Shown here in pieces: positions 19,201 to 28,353 of a DNA stretch of 64,000 nucleotides. The stretch is from the NCBI RefSeq assembly GCF_003051005.1, contig NZ_QAOW01000011.1, forward strand, positions 1 to 64,000, read 5' to 3'. This stretch comes from Rhodococcus sp. OK519. Its GTDB lineage: Bacteria; Actinomycetota; Actinomycetes; Mycobacteriales; Mycobacteriaceae. Numbering within the stretch: position 1 is the stretch's first letter; each line of letters opens with the position of its first letter. The notes under the pieces were generated by a model. It made no database searches and was not told the DNA's origin. It saw nothing but the letters and a program-made list of their open reading frames with translations. Made by a program: the position numbers and the translations under genes.

Positions 19201-21253
19201 CCATCTTGCGGTGCTGTGAGCCGTAGCCCGAGAACACCCAGACCGGGCCCTTCGCGGCGGGGGCGTCGGCGGTCAGCACGCCCGGGGCGGGCTTGCCGGC
19301 GGCGACGGCGCGCAGGCCGGTGACGGCCTCGGCGCGGTCCTTCGCGATGACCACAGCGCGGGAGCGGCCGTGGTTGCGCTTGGCGAGGGTGCGCGCGACG
19401 GCGGCGAGCGGCGTGCGGCTGCCCTCCTCGGTCTCGAGCCAGTTGGCCAGGTCCTCGGCGGCGCGACGACGGCGGGACGGCATCGACGCCGACACGGCCA
19501 GCAGGACCGCGGTCTCCGCGATCTCGACGGCGTCCGACGCCTCGTCGAGCCCGACGGAGGCGGCGGCCTCGGCGAGCATCCGCTCGGCCTCGGCCTCGAT
19601 GGTGGTGTTCTCGTTGTCCAGGTCGACCTCGGGGGAGGTCTCCGCCGGGGTCTCGACCTTGCTGTACTCGCGCACGACGACGTGCGCGTTGGTGCCACCG
19701 AAACCGAAACCGGACACGCCCGCGACGGCCTGACCGGTGTAGCGCGGCCACGCCGTCGCCTCCGGGACCACCTGCAGGTGCGCCTTGTCGAACGGGATGT
19801 ACGGGTTGGGGCCCGCGTAGTTGAGCGACGCCGGAATGACGTCCTCCTGCATCGCGAGCACGACCTTGATCAGGCCCGCAGCGCCTGCGGCGGCCTCGAG
19901 GTGACCGAAGTTGGTCTTCGCGGAGCCGAGCAGCGCCGGCTTGTCGTCGTCGCGACCGCGGCCGACGACGCGTCCGAGCGCGTCCGCCTCGATCGGGTCG
20001 CCGAGGATCGTGCCGGTGCCGTGCGCCTCGATGTAGTCGACGCCGGTCGGAACGATGCCCGCGTCGCGGTACGCGTGCCGCAGGCAGTCGGCCTGCGCAT
20101 CCGGGTTGGGGGCGAGCAGACCGTTGGAGCGGCCGTCCTGGTTGACGGCGGTACCGGCGACGACCGCGAGGATCGTGTCGCCGTCACGCTCGGCGTCCTC
20201 GAGACGCTTGAGCACGACGACACCGCCGCCCTCGGCGCGGACGATGCCGCTCGCATCGGACGAGAAGGCCTTGATCTTGCCGTCCTCGGTGAGGACACCA
20301 CCCTCGTCGAAGCCGAGCGTCGCGGGCGGCGCGAGCAGCATGTTGACACCGCCGGCCAGCGCGATCTCGGATTCGCCCGAACGCAGGCTGCGCACCGCCT
20401 GATGTACGGCGACGAGCGACGACGAGCACGCGGTGTCGAGCGCGATCGACGGCCCGCGGAAGTCGTAGAAGTACGAGACACGGTTCGCGACGATCGCCGT
20501 CGATGTGCCGGTGAGCGCGTACGGGTGGGCCGACGCCGGATCGCTCACCGCGATCAGCTGGTAGTCGTTGGCCGACGAGCCGAGGAACACACCGACCTCG
20601 CGACCCTTGAGGTCACTCGCCGGGATGTGCGCGTGCTCGAGCGCCTCCCACGTCAGCTCCAGAGCCAGACGCTGCTGCGGATCCACGTTCTGGACCTCGA
20701 GCGGCGACATCGCGAAGAACTCGGCGTCGAAGCCCTGCACGTCGTCGAGGTAGCCACCCTTGGTGGCGGCCTTCTCGACGGCGGCCGCCACGTAGGGATC
20801 GGCCGTGAACTCCGCCCAGCGGCCCTCGGGCAGATCGGTGACCGCATCGCGGCCCTCGATCAGCAGCTTCCACATGTCCTGCGGGGTGTGACCGGCGCCC
20901 GGGAACCGGGTAGCCAGGCCGACGATCGCGATGTCGTGCGACTGCCCGGCCGGGACACCACCGCGGTAGTACCCGGCGTCCTCGGCGTCCGTGGGCAGCT
21001 CCGGCTCGCCCTCGATGATGCGGGTGGCCAACGAGGCGATGGTGGGATGCTGGTACACGATCGTGGCGGAGAGCGTGGCTCCCACGAGATCCTCGATCTC
21101 CCCCGACAACGCGACCGCGTCGCGGGAGGAGAGTCCGAACTCCTCCAGGGGTCGATCGTCCGATATCGCCGACACCGGTTGCCCGGTTGCCGCAGCGATC
21201 CAGTTACGCATCCATTCGCGCAGCTGCGCGACCGTCATCTCGTGTTCAGCCAT
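16298..21253 (-). CDS. pks13: Polyketide synthase Pks13, mycolic acid condensase, 1651 aa
   Basis: Condenses the meromycoloyl chain with the carboxylated alpha chain to a 3-oxo mycolate precursor. Domains in order: N-terminal ACP (about 10-80, FGLSSRDAV, carrier Ser near 43); ketosynthase (about 105-530, DTACSSS with Cys near 276, HGTGTILGDP and NFGHLEAA His motifs); acyltransferase (about 665-1000, GHSMGEAAAAY); C-terminal ACP (about 1180-1260, LGLDSLMAV); thioesterase (about 1375-1640, GWSLGG). This is exactly the mycobacterial Pks13 plan, slightly shorter than the M. tuberculosis protein. I start at the ATG at 21253, with GGTGA just upstream, instead of the TTG one codon earlier. It lies 27 bases after fadD32 and abuts accD4. 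Confidence 0.97.
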   Translation of the reverse strand: MAEHEMTVAQLREWMRNWIAAATGQPVSAISDDRPLEEFGLSSRDAVALSGEIEDLVGATLSATIVYQHPTIASLATRIIEGEPELPTDAEDAGYYRGGVPAGQSHDIAIVGLATRFPGAGHTPQDMWKLLIEGRDAVTDLPEGRWAEFTADPYVAAAVEKAATKGGYLDDVQGFDAEFFAMSPLEVQNVDPQQRLALELTWEALEHAHIPASDLKGREVGVFLGSSANDYQLIAVSDPASAHPYALTGTSTAIVANRVSYFYDFRGPSIALDTACSSSLVAVHQAVRSLRSGESEIALAGGVNMLLAPPATLGFDEGGVLTEDGKIKAFSSDASGIVRAEGGGVVVLKRLEDAERDGDTILAVVAGTAVNQDGRSNGLLAPNPDAQADCLRHAYRDAGIVPTGVDYIEAHGTGTILGDPIEADALGRVVGRGRDDDKPALLGSAKTNFGHLEAAAGAAGLIKVVLAMQEDVIPASLNYAGPNPYIPFDKAHLQVVPEATAWPRYTGQAVAGVSGFGFGGTNAHVVVREYSKVETPAETSPEVDLDNENTTIEAEAERMLAEAAASVGLDEASDAVEIAETAVLLAVSASMPSRRRRAAEDLANWLETEEGSRTPLAAVARTLAKRNHGRSRAVVIAKDRAEAVTGLRAVAAGKPAPGVLTADAPAAKGPVWVFSGYGSQHRKMAKQLYIENSVFRAAVDEVDVLIEDEAGYSMKEKFLDDSIDYDVETSQVGIFTIQVALAKTLRHHGADPAALVGHSMGEAAAAYVSGGLSLEDAVRVICSRSRLMGEAEGLLEGDAIRLMALVEYSSEEIEKVLPDFPNLEVCVYAAPTHTVIGGPEPEVNAIVARAESEEKLARVLQTKGASHTSQVDPLLGELAAELAGIEPHTLKVGQYSSVDQDAFYPAGHAPIHPVDYWTKGLRHSVYFTGAVKAAVDAGHTTFVELAPNPVTLMSVAATAWAAGIADSQLIQTLKRKEDEPLGVLTALAHLYVHGHAVDLSSLLPAGDFADLPRTAFLRKRHWIDARVSSAGNTRVPGAHVALPDGRHAWEVQASAVTDLGALVTAAATQLFADVALTGAVAHGDVPSAGTLTTTLVPHLGGASVQVHAKGQASGATGNALGNGFALLYDAVVSSGEALPEPVVAAPAAQSRVSDDIADEPAEVFADRWDPTSSQSLEDRLTIVVAESMGYAPEDLPAEIPLIELGLDSLMAVRIKNRVEYEFDIPQLQLAAVKDACLQDVAKYLRYAVENREEVAAMAAQQQVEKDAGETVSAAAPEIPDAAVVEDAAAESGEVDVPPRDAAERLTFASWAVVTGKAAKGIFGTLPILDDESAEKLAARLTERSGGEITVDDVLDAETIEQLAETVRQHLEDGLKIDGLVRTLRPRAEGSDAVPVFVFHPAGGSTVAYEPLLKRLPSHTPMFGLERVEGPIDDRAAAYVPLMREIQGDGPYVLCGWSLGGVLAYAVARILREQGADVRIVGLLDTVMAGEQVEDTPEEIRKRWQRYAAFAKETYGVEAPLPYDKLAAAESDEEQIGILMDLLKLSGAKIPGGIIEHQRTSWLDNRAIQTTKLEPYDGDVVLYMADKYHEGAIELEPAFATRQPDGGWGEAAQNLEVVYIGGDHIQIVDEPYISKVGADLSNKLTEIEKRSN

Positions 21254-21283
21254 CAAATCACCAAGCTATCCGTCAGGAAGGGA

Positions 21284-23179
21284 CTAGTCGGAAACGCTAT
21301 CGGGGAAAGCGGTCTGGACGTGACCGCCGCGCAGCGTCCCCTCGACGTATGCCGCCTTGCACGCACGGCGGGCCAGCTTGCCACTGGACGTACGGGGAAT
21401 CGAACCGGCAGGAACCAGCAGGACGTCGCGGGCGGTGACGCCGTGACGCGACGAGATGGCCGCACGGACGTTGTCGGCGATCGGCTGAGGATCGGCCTTG
21501 CCGGCACCCGGCGCGCGCTCCGCGACGATGACCAGCTGCTCGGACGCGTCGTCCTGGTCGAACACCAGTCCGGAGTGCGAGTTCTCGAACACCTGCGGCG
21601 GCAGCTGGTTCGCCGGGACAGCGAACGCGGCGACGAAGCCGGGGCGCAGCGCGGCGCTGGCTTCCTGGGCCGAGTACTCGAGGTCCTGCGGGTAGTGGTT
21701 GCGGCCGTCGACGATCACCAGGTCCTTGACGCGACCGGTGATGTACAGCTCGCCGTCGACGAAAACGCCGTAGTCGCCGGTGCGCAGCCAGTTGCCGTCG
21801 TCCGGCGCGCCCTCGGCGTGCGAGCTCTCCGGCAACCGCTCGAGGAGCTTGTTGTGGAACGTCTCGGCGGTCTCGCGCTCGCGACCCCAGTAGCCCTGGC
21901 CGATGTTGTCGCCGTGCAGCCAGATCTCACCGACATACCCGTCGGGACGCTCCGACGCGGTGTCCGGATCGACGATCGTCGCCCACTGGCTGCGCGCGAT
22001 GGCGCCACAGGCCACCTGGGCGACGGCGCCCGGCGCGTCCTGGTCGACCTGGACCATGCGCCCGGCGTTGAGCTGGTCGCGGTCGACGTACATGACCTTG
22101 GCCTCGTCCGACGGATGCGTGGTCGAGACGAACAGCGTGGCCTCCGCCATGCCGTACGACGGCTTGATCGCCGTCTTGGGCAGGCCGTACGGCGCGAATG
22201 CCTCGTTGAACTTACGCATCGACGACACCGTGACCGGCTCGCTGCCGTTGATCAGGCCGATGACGTTGCTCAGGTCGAGGTGCTCGCCTTCCTTCGGCAG
22301 ACCGCGGACCGCAGCGTGCTCGAAGGCGAAGTTGGGGGCGGCCGCATATGTGCCGGCGCCGTCGGCGATCGCCGCGAGCTCCTTGATCCAGCGGTACGGA
22401 CGCGCCACGAACGCGCGCGGGCTCATGATCGTGATGTACTGCCCGCCCAGTGCGGGCAGGATCACCGTCAGCAGACCCATGTCGTGGTAGAGCGGCAGCC
22501 ACGTGACGCCGCGCGAGTGCTCGCTGAGCCCGAGGGAGTCGACCATCTGCAGCACGTTGGTGGCGACACCGCGGTGCGTGATCTCGACGCCCGCGGGAGT
22601 CCGGGTGGAGCCCGACGTGTACTGCAGGTACGCGATGTCGTCGAGGCCGATCGCGGGACGAACCCACGTGTCGCCGACGCTGTCCGGGATCGCGTCGACC
22701 GCGATGATGCGGGGACGCTTCGCGGCGGGCAGCGAACGGAAGAACTGACGCACCCCGGCCGCCGACGATGTCGAGGTGAGGATCGCGGACGGCTCGCAGT
22801 CGCCGAGCACGGCGTGCAGACGGTCGGTGTGGCCCGGCTCGTCCGGATCGAACAGCGGAACCGCGATACGGCCGGCGTGGATGGCGGCGAAGAAGGAAGT
22901 GACGTAGTCGAGGCCCTGCGGAGCGAGGATCGCGACGCGGTCGCCGTACTCGGTGACCTGCTGGAGCCGGGCCGCGACCGCGCGAAGACGCAGACCGAAC
23001 TGCCCCCACGTCAACTCCTGGGCCTCGCCGTCACGCTCTCGCGAGTAATCGACATAGCGGTACACCAGATCGCCCGCGTTGTTGCGGGTGTGCTCGTCGA
23101 CGTAGTCGATGAGCGTGTGCCCCGGTATGAGCCGGATGTGGCCGTGTTCGTCGAGGTAGTCGTCGAACATCGCGTTCAT
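21284..23179 (-). CDS. fadD32: Long-chain fatty-acid--AMP ligase FadD32, 631 aa
   Basis: Activates the meromycolic acid as an acyl-adenylate and loads it on the N-terminal ACP of Pks13. Adenylate-forming motifs are clear: [18 protein letters not shown], then [11 protein letters not shown], then [48 protein letters not shown] and the C-terminal catalytic-Lys region [16 protein letters not shown]. The FAAL-type spacing fits the family. The ATG at 23179 follows AGGAG by five bases and gives 631 residues, close to mycobacterial FadD32; an earlier start adding 14 residues is less likely. It is the first gene of the fadD32-pks13-accD4 operon. Confidence 0.96.
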   Translation of the reverse strand: MNAMFDDYLDEHGHIRLIPGHTLIDYVDEHTRNNAGDLVYRYVDYSRERDGEAQELTWGQFGLRLRAVAARLQQVTEYGDRVAILAPQGLDYVTSFFAAIHAGRIAVPLFDPDEPGHTDRLHAVLGDCEPSAILTSTSSAAGVRQFFRSLPAAKRPRIIAVDAIPDSVGDTWVRPAIGLDDIAYLQYTSGSTRTPAGVEITHRGVATNVLQMVDSLGLSEHSRGVTWLPLYHDMGLLTVILPALGGQYITIMSPRAFVARPYRWIKELAAIADGAGTYAAAPNFAFEHAAVRGLPKEGEHLDLSNVIGLINGSEPVTVSSMRKFNEAFAPYGLPKTAIKPSYGMAEATLFVSTTHPSDEAKVMYVDRDQLNAGRMVQVDQDAPGAVAQVACGAIARSQWATIVDPDTASERPDGYVGEIWLHGDNIGQGYWGRERETAETFHNKLLERLPESSHAEGAPDDGNWLRTGDYGVFVDGELYITGRVKDLVIVDGRNHYPQDLEYSAQEASAALRPGFVAAFAVPANQLPPQVFENSHSGLVFDQDDASEQLVIVAERAPGAGKADPQPIADNVRAAISSRHGVTARDVLLVPAGSIPRTSSGKLARRACKAAYVEGTLRGGHVQTAFPDSVSD

Positions 23180-23365
23180 TCCTTCTCCTGTCGAAGCGAT
23201 CACACAACCATCAACCGACATGGTTGCGCCCCAGACTTCCTTCGCCGCGCGGATTCATCGTTCGTTCTCTGTTTCGTCGGTCCTGGCCTGCTTCTGATCG
23301 TTGCTCATAGCTACCCTCATCCTTTGTAGCTACTGGCAACTTTCGGGACGTAGACGACACGCCTA

Positions 23366-23417
23366 CGAGTCGGTCCATCGACTCGAAACCAGCAACATGT
23401 TACAGATGCGCATCTGT
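23366..23417. promoter_or_regulatory. Palindromes in the fadD32 upstream region
   Basis: The 238-bp gap upstream of fadD32 is comparatively AT-rich. It holds a perfect 16-bp palindrome ACAGATGCGCATCTGT (23402-23417, just after the oxidoreductase stop), an 8-bp palindrome AACATGTT (23394-23401), and an inverted repeat CGAGTCG/CGACTCG (23366-23372, 23379-23385). These are candidate operators of the mycolate condensation operon; the binding protein is unknown. Confidence 0.4.
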
Positions 23418-24419
23418 CTACTCGCCTCGGAGCAATGGGATCACCGGCGCGAATGCTTCCATCTGAGTCGGAAAGACGCCCACATATGACATCGACGTCT
23501 TCTCCCGTACGTTACGGATCTGATCCGCGATCTCCTCGTACGACCCGATGGCCACGTAGGGCGAATTCAAGATCTCTTCGACCGAGAGTTTGACGTCTAC
23601 CTCGACGTTCGGCGGAAAACCCTGGTCGAGTGCAGCCAGTGCCATCTCGGCCGCCTGCTCACGGTCGTCAGTGACGAGGATCATCGTGATGGTCCAGTTG
23701 AGTTCGATGTCGTCGAACCGGTCGCCGGCCGCGTCGCGGATGCGCTCGACCCGCTCGATGGTCTTCTCCATCGTGATGCCCGACAGCAGGAGTCGTCCGT
23801 CCTTGCTGGTCGGCGTGGCCACCGAGATGATGTCCGCGTACTTGGCCGCGAGCGCCAGCATCTTGGGTCCGCCGGCGCCGACCGCGATCGGCGGGCGCGG
23901 GCCCTGCCGCGGTCGCGGACTGCCCTTGAGCCCGCTGATCCGGTAGTGCTCGCCCTCGAAGTTGCATTCCTGACCGCGCAGCAGCGTGTCGAGAATCTGC
24001 AGCGACTCTTCGAGTTTCGCAATTCGGACACCGGGGCGCTCGTAGTCGATGCCGCCCTTGTCGAACTCTTCCTTCATCCATCCGGCGCCGACACCGAGTT
24101 CGAGACGGCCGCCCGAGAGGACGTCGATGGTCGCCGCGTCCTTCGCGAGCACCGCGGGATGCCGGAAGCCGTTCGCGAGGACGGCCGTTCCCAGCCGGAT
24201 CTTGTCCGTGGCCACCGCGAGTGCGCCCAGCGCCGCGATCGGTCCCACCTGATTGCCCAGGTGGTCCGGGATCATGAAGCTGTCGTAGCCGAGTTCCTCG
24301 GCCTTCTGCGCGAGCTTGACGAATCGACGAGCACCACCCTCTTCGGCATTACCCTCGCCGCCGGCCGCGAACCGAAACCTGCGCGGCACGCGGACGTCCG
24401 AGACGTCGGTGGAACCCAT
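23418..24419 (-). CDS. LLM-class (F420-dependent type) oxidoreductase, 333 aa
   Basis: A luciferase-like monooxygenase-fold enzyme. The family signatures are FVKLAQKAEELGYDSFMIPDH near the N-terminus, LSGGRLELGVGAGWMKEEFD near residues 105-125, and GGPKMLALAAKYADIIS near 195. In actinobacteria this subfamily generally uses reduced coenzyme F420 rather than FMN. The substrate is unknown. ATG at 24419 with AAGG upstream. It sits between fadD32 and the cutinase in the same direction, but it is separated from fadD32 by a promoter region. I know of no counterpart at this place in M. tuberculosis, so it may be an insertion into the conserved order. Confidence 0.85.
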   Translation of the reverse strand: MGSTDVSDVRVPRRFRFAAGGEGNAEEGGARRFVKLAQKAEELGYDSFMIPDHLGNQVGPIAALGALAVATDKIRLGTAVLANGFRHPAVLAKDAATIDVLSGGRLELGVGAGWMKEEFDKGGIDYERPGVRIAKLEESLQILDTLLRGQECNFEGEHYRISGLKGSPRPRQGPRPPIAVGAGGPKMLALAAKYADIISVATPTSKDGRLLLSGITMEKTIERVERIRDAAGDRFDDIELNWTITMILVTDDREQAAEMALAALDQGFPPNVEVDVKLSVEEILNSPYVAIGSYEEIADQIRNVREKTSMSYVGVFPTQMEAFAPVIPLLRGE

Positions 24420-24456
24420 CAAAGCCTTCTTCCTCGTTCACGCTGGCGGCCTGGCG

Positions 24457-24468
24457 GCCTGTACAGGC
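24457..24468. promoter_or_regulatory. Palindrome at the oxidoreductase promoter
   Basis: GCCTGTACAGGC is a perfect 12-bp palindrome. A minus-strand -10-like TATGCT at 24480-24485 puts the predicted start near 24473, so the palindrome overlaps or closely follows the start, a typical repressor position. Confidence 0.4.
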
Positions 24469-24582
24469 ACAACCCACCAAGCATAGGGACCCACCCCCGT
24501 AACCCGTGATCGGGTCGCGAGGACGGACATTACCGCTCGTAGGTCCCTCGAGGAGTCGGTTCGGACGACTGGATCACGCGCG

Positions 24583-25569
24583 TCACTCGTGCGCGGGAGT
24601 GGGCGCCTCGTCGATCTTGTCGGCAGCCCAGTTCGCCATCCACTGCGTCGCGGTGGTTCCGTTCCCGTCGACGACGAACGAGTTGTACATCGCGTGTACA
24701 GGATTGTTGTAGTACTCGGTCAGGCGCGACGCGCTGCTGAGCCAGTTTCCGACCTTCAGAGCGTCTGCCGGCGCGTCACAGATCCCGTCGCTGGGCGCAC
24801 AGATCTGAACCGTGCGATCGGCGAGCGCCCCGAATCCGCCCGGGCGCACGCCCGTCATCGTGATCCCCGGCAGCTTCAGCCCCGCCAGCGACAGTTCGGC
24901 ACCGACGCCGCCGACCGACGGACCGATGGTCGGTGCGGCAGCCGGATCGCGCCGGCCGTCGGCGATGACGCCGACGCCCAGCACCAGGTCCGCCGGCACC
25001 GGGCCGTCGCCCGCGCCGATCCTCGCCGCGACATCGCCGGCGATCACCGCGCCCTGCGAGAAACCGGTCAGCAGATACGTCGTGAGCGGGCACTCCGTGT
25101 GCCGACGCTCGATGAGGTCGATCGTCGCCGCGGTGCCGGCCGCCCGCGAGTTGTTGTACGACTCCTGACCGTCCGGCGGCAGCGCGATCGGGTTGGAGAA
25201 CTGCGCGACGTACGGGACGGTGTAGACGTCGGCACGCTCCGGCGAGAAACGCTCCTGCAGCGGCCTGGTGACGTTGAGCATGAGCGACGCGGGATTGGCC
25301 GTGGGACTGTACGGATCGTCCGCGGCGTTCGACTCCCACGTCCCGGGCACGGAGACCACCTGGACGTCCGGGCAATCCGCCGGCTGCGCGCTCGGTGGTG
25401 TCGGCCCCGGTGGCGTCGGTGGCGTCGACTCGGGCACCCGCCCGGCCAGCAGGTACCAGACTGCCAGGACGACGAGCACCAGGATCGTCGCAACGACAGC
25501 GACGAATCCGAAGCGCCTACGCCCTCGGTTCTTCCCGGACTTCCGCGTTCCGCGGCCGCTCACACTCAC
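24583..25569 (-). CDS. culp6: Cutinase-family envelope esterase, Culp6 (Rv3802c)-like, 328 aa
   Basis: An alpha/beta-hydrolase of the cutinase family, anchored by an N-terminal membrane helix (about 21-43) after a basic cytoplasmic tail, with a Pro/Thr-rich linker to about residue 62. The nucleophile is in GFSQGA (Ser171); the Asp is within CAPSDGICD (Asp261 or 265) and the His is in NNPVHAMY (His292). Mycobacterial Rv3802c has phospholipase/thioesterase activity, is needed for a normal mycolate envelope and lies in the same gene order next to fadD32. It starts six bases after the upstream lipoprotein gene, so the two are likely co-transcribed. Confidence 0.9.
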   Translation of the reverse strand: MSVSGRGTRKSGKNRGRRRFGFVAVVATILVLVVLAVWYLLAGRVPESTPPTPPGPTPPSAQPADCPDVQVVSVPGTWESNAADDPYSPTANPASLMLNVTRPLQERFSPERADVYTVPYVAQFSNPIALPPDGQESYNNSRAAGTAATIDLIERRHTECPLTTYLLTGFSQGAVIAGDVAARIGAGDGPVPADLVLGVGVIADGRRDPAAAPTIGPSVGGVGAELSLAGLKLPGITMTGVRPGGFGALADRTVQICAPSDGICDAPADALKVGNWLSSASRLTEYYNNPVHAMYNSFVVDGNGTTATQWMANWAADKIDEAPTPAHE

Positions 25570-25575
25570 GCGCGA

Positions 25576-26136
25576 CTACCGGCAGTACTCGGCCTGAGCG
25601 ACCCGGATGTAGACCGCGGCGTTCTTGCCGGCCTGCTCGGGCGAAAGCTCCTGGCCTGCGGCGGTGGCTTCACTGCCGACGGCGGCGGTGACGAACGTGG
25701 AGATCTCCTCGTTCGAGCTGCCCTGCTCCTTGGCGGCGCAGATGTAGTCGGCGGTCGACACGGCGATGAGACCGTCGCTGGCGGGCGTGATGCCCTCCTT
25801 CTTCAGCGCATCGAGGAACCCCTGACCGCGGGAATCGATCGGCACCGCGGTGGGGCCCGGGAAGCCGCTCGGGACCGACTGCTGCTGCTCGACGGGCTCG
25901 CTGGCGACCTCGCCCGCACCACCCGACGACGGCGCGGGCGCCTTCGCCGTGTCGCCCGTCTTGGCGGTGGGCGCCTTGGTCGTGGTGGACGCGGCGGCGG
26001 ACGTGGTCGTCGGATTCCCCGTAGCCGACGAATCGTCGTCGCCACAGGCGACCAGGAGCCCACCGGCCGCGAGTGCCAGCGCGCTCACCGCGACGGTGCG
26101 GGCGAGCGCGGAACGGGTACGGGAGAAGTGCGACAT
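25576..26136 (-). CDS. Putative lipoprotein with DUF732-like domain, 186 aa
   Basis: The N-terminus is a lipoprotein signal: basic start, hydrophobic core, lipobox LLVAC with Cys31, then an acidic/Ser region. A low-complexity Thr/Ala/Pro linker (about 40-90) leads to a C-terminal module of about 85 residues with LDALKKEGITPASDG, a Cys in ADYICAAKEQG and a final YCR; the two Cys could form a disulfide. This matches small secreted DUF732 proteins of mycolic-acid bacteria, whose function is unknown. It is first of a two-gene unit with the cutinase. Confidence 0.78.
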   Translation of the reverse strand: MSHFSRTRSALARTVAVSALALAAGGLLVACGDDDSSATGNPTTTSAAASTTTKAPTAKTGDTAKAPAPSSGGAGEVASEPVEQQQSVPSGFPGPTAVPIDSRGQGFLDALKKEGITPASDGLIAVSTADYICAAKEQGSSNEEISTFVTAAVGSEATAAGQELSPEQAGKNAAVYIRVAQAEYCR

Positions 26137-26191
26137 GTCAGTCCTCGAGTTTGCTGTGTCGAAACGATGTCTTGAAACAGGCTACATATGA

Positions 26192-26235
26192 CGCGGGGCG
26201 GTGCCCGGATCGTTCGATCCGGTCACCGCCCCGCG
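26192..26235. terminator. Strong hairpin after the LGFP mycolyltransferase
   Basis: A long, nearly perfect stem (12 bp, one internal C/T bulge pair, then 8 bp) with a 2-base TT loop. It lies 17 bases past the stop at 26252 and separates that gene from the lipoprotein-cutinase unit. Confidence 0.75.
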
Positions 26236-26251
26236 CGTGGTCAGACCATCG

Positions 26252-28141
26252 TCAGCCGATGTTCGTCTTACCGTCCTTGATGCTGATCACACCGTGCTGG
26301 AAGTTCTGCTGTGTGCCACCCGGGACGTCGATCTGATCGCCGATCGGGTAGCCGAGACGGCCGTTCTCGTAGCCCACCGAAGCCCAGGCGTCGAAGATCG
26401 GGCCGTTCTTCACCGACCAGGCACCGCTCGCGGGGCTCCAGTAGATGTTGCCGTTCTGGAAGCGGTTGAACGCGCCGCGATCCTTGACGGGAACCTCGCT
26501 GGTGACCGGAAGGCCGAGCCAGCCGTTCTCCCAACCCAGTTCGCCGTACTTCTTCATGATCAGACCGCGAACTGCCTGCGCGCCGGTCGGCTGGCTCCAG
26601 TACATCGTGCCGATCTCGAAGCCCTGGGCCAGGCCGTCCTTGCCCTGCAGCTTGGTCTGGTCTGCGTTCGGGTAGCCGAGCGGCCCCGTCTCCCAACCCT
26701 GCTTGACCCACTCGTCCTTGATCGGGCCACTCACCGCGTGGGCGCCGGTCTGACCGGTCCAGTAGACCGAGCCCTTCTGGAAGTGGTTGAACCGACCACG
26801 GCCGTCGGGCGTTCCGAGCTCACCTGTGGTGGGGAACCCCAGCACGCCGGCCGGACCGTTCGCGCCCTGGTAGGCGCCACCGACACGACCCGCGACGGCG
26901 TGTGCACCGGTGCCGCCGGAGAAGAAGATGCGACCGAAGCGGTAGTCCTGCGCGACACCGCCGGCGACCGGGTACTCGCCGGTGAGGCAGTCGCCGATCC
27001 ACTTGTTGCCGTTGGCGACCGGCGCAATCGCGCCGCCCACGCCACAGCCCGGCTTGTCAGCCTCGACACCGAGCGCGGTGGCGAGCTGCGGCCACAGCTG
27101 GTGCAGCTCGAACTCCCAGTACGGCCACGAGTGCGTACCCGACGGACGGTAGTTGACCGTGGCCGGGATGTTGAGCTTGCGCAGCTTGGTGGTGAACGTC
27201 TGCGACGTGAGGCGGGACAGGATCTCGAGACCCATACCCGCGTAGTTGGTGCTGATGCCCGGGATGCCCGACGGCTGATCGTACGGGCCCGTGGTGCCGC
27301 TGCCGCTCGAGATGTAGAGGCTCACGCCCTTGAGCTTGTCGGCCAGCAGGTACGGATCGTGCGCAGCCCACGCGTCGTTGGTGGGGTTACCCCACATGGC
27401 GTCGGCGTCGTAGCCGCCCGCGTCGCTCATCGCGTACGAGATGGCCTGCGGCATACCGAGCGTGGTGGTCGTGAGGATGCCCGACAGCGAACCCGCGAAC
27501 TTGAAGAAGCCCGGGTTACGCGCCGCCAGCATCATCGCGGACGTGCCGCCCATCGACAGGCCGACGGCGCCACGCGTCTGCGTGGTCCGCCACTGGCTCT
27601 CGAGGATCGGCGGGAGTTCCTTGGTGAGGAAGGTCTCCCACTTGTAGTTCTGTCCGTTGTTCTGGTCGAGCCAGTCGGCGTAGAAGCTGGACTGGCCGCC
27701 GATCGGCATGACCACGTTGACGTTCTTGTCCGCGTAGAACGCCTCGGCGTCCGTCTCGATCGTCCAGCCGTTCTCGTCGTCACGCGCGCGCATGCCGTCG
27801 AGCATGTAGACGACGGGGAACTTCGCGTCGGGCTTGGCGTTCCAGTCCCGTGCCAGCAGCAGCTGAACCTGGATCGGAATACCCATCGACGGCGAGTTCA
27901 CCCACACCGCGACGCGGCGATCGGTGAGCCAATCGACCTGGCTGATGGTTCCCGCGGGCCCCGACTGAACAGTCGAGTTACCTCCGGGCGTGCCGAGGGA
28001 CTGTGCACCGGCGGTTCCGACCGAAGTCAGGCCTGCCGCGAGCGGCATGACGAGCGCGGCTGCGGCGACGCCGAGCGCCCTCCTGCGCCACCTACCTTCG
28101 GTGCCGGCGCGGCGCGACGACCGCTCGAGACCTGATCGCAT
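26252..28141 (-). CDS. Mycolyltransferase (antigen 85 family) with C-terminal LGFP repeats, 629 aa
   Basis: Transfers mycolic acids between trehalose monomycolate and arabinogalactan or another trehalose at the cell envelope. A signal peptide (about 18-48) is followed by the Ag85 esterase domain (about 65-360) with GLSMGG (Ser196), LDGMRARDDENGWTIETDA and GTHSWPYWEFEL (catalytic His). The C-terminal third carries four LGFP-type modules of about 53 residues, for example around LGFPTTGELGT and LGYPNADQ, which bind the cell wall. The same domain plan occurs in corynebacterial PS1/Cmt proteins; M. tuberculosis FbpA-C lack LGFP. The ATG at 28141 has AAGGAG upstream. Downstream of the second mycolyltransferase gene, with a terminator between them. 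Confidence 0.93.
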   Translation of the reverse strand: MRSGLERSSRRAGTEGRWRRRALGVAAAALVMPLAAGLTSVGTAGAQSLGTPGGNSTVQSGPAGTISQVDWLTDRRVAVWVNSPSMGIPIQVQLLLARDWNAKPDAKFPVVYMLDGMRARDDENGWTIETDAEAFYADKNVNVVMPIGGQSSFYADWLDQNNGQNYKWETFLTKELPPILESQWRTTQTRGAVGLSMGGTSAMMLAARNPGFFKFAGSLSGILTTTTLGMPQAISYAMSDAGGYDADAMWGNPTNDAWAAHDPYLLADKLKGVSLYISSGSGTTGPYDQPSGIPGISTNYAGMGLEILSRLTSQTFTTKLRKLNIPATVNYRPSGTHSWPYWEFELHQLWPQLATALGVEADKPGCGVGGAIAPVANGNKWIGDCLTGEYPVAGGVAQDYRFGRIFFSGGTGAHAVAGRVGGAYQGANGPAGVLGFPTTGELGTPDGRGRFNHFQKGSVYWTGQTGAHAVSGPIKDEWVKQGWETGPLGYPNADQTKLQGKDGLAQGFEIGTMYWSQPTGAQAVRGLIMKKYGELGWENGWLGLPVTSEVPVKDRGAFNRFQNGNIYWSPASGAWSVKNGPIFDAWASVGYENGRLGYPIGDQIDVPGGTQQNFQHGVISIKDGKTNIG

Positions 28142-28299
28142 CGAGACAACTCTCCTTCGTCGTGGCGGGCGCACCTCGGGGCCGAGAACGTCGCTTCCTT
28201 ACTACATGGCAGAAGCGGCGATCCGGGGTTGCCTCGCTGGGCGGTAAGTGAAATTTTTCGAAACAGGCCGGGCGAAGACAACTGCGCCCGAACGCAGGA

Positions 28300-28332
28300 C
28301 GCCCTCCCCGCACACGCGGTGTGGGGAAGGCG
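28300..28332. terminator. Hairpin between the two mycolyltransferase genes
   Basis: CGCCCTCCCCGCACAC pairs with GTGTGGGGAAGGCG (one base bulged or mismatched) around a short loop, 22 bases past the stop of the gene at 28354. It should end that transcript and gives the LGFP mycolyltransferase its own promoter region (28142-28299), where I see no further gene. Confidence 0.65.
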
Positions 28333-28353
28333 GCTCACGTCACATCATGTGGG

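Noticed and set aside
19370-23329. A 1319-codon plus-strand open frame across pks13 and fadD32
   Set aside because: Antisense shadow: the minus strand encodes complete Pks13 and FadD32 domains, and the plus-strand product has no recognisable domain and a highly biased Arg/Asp/Val composition.
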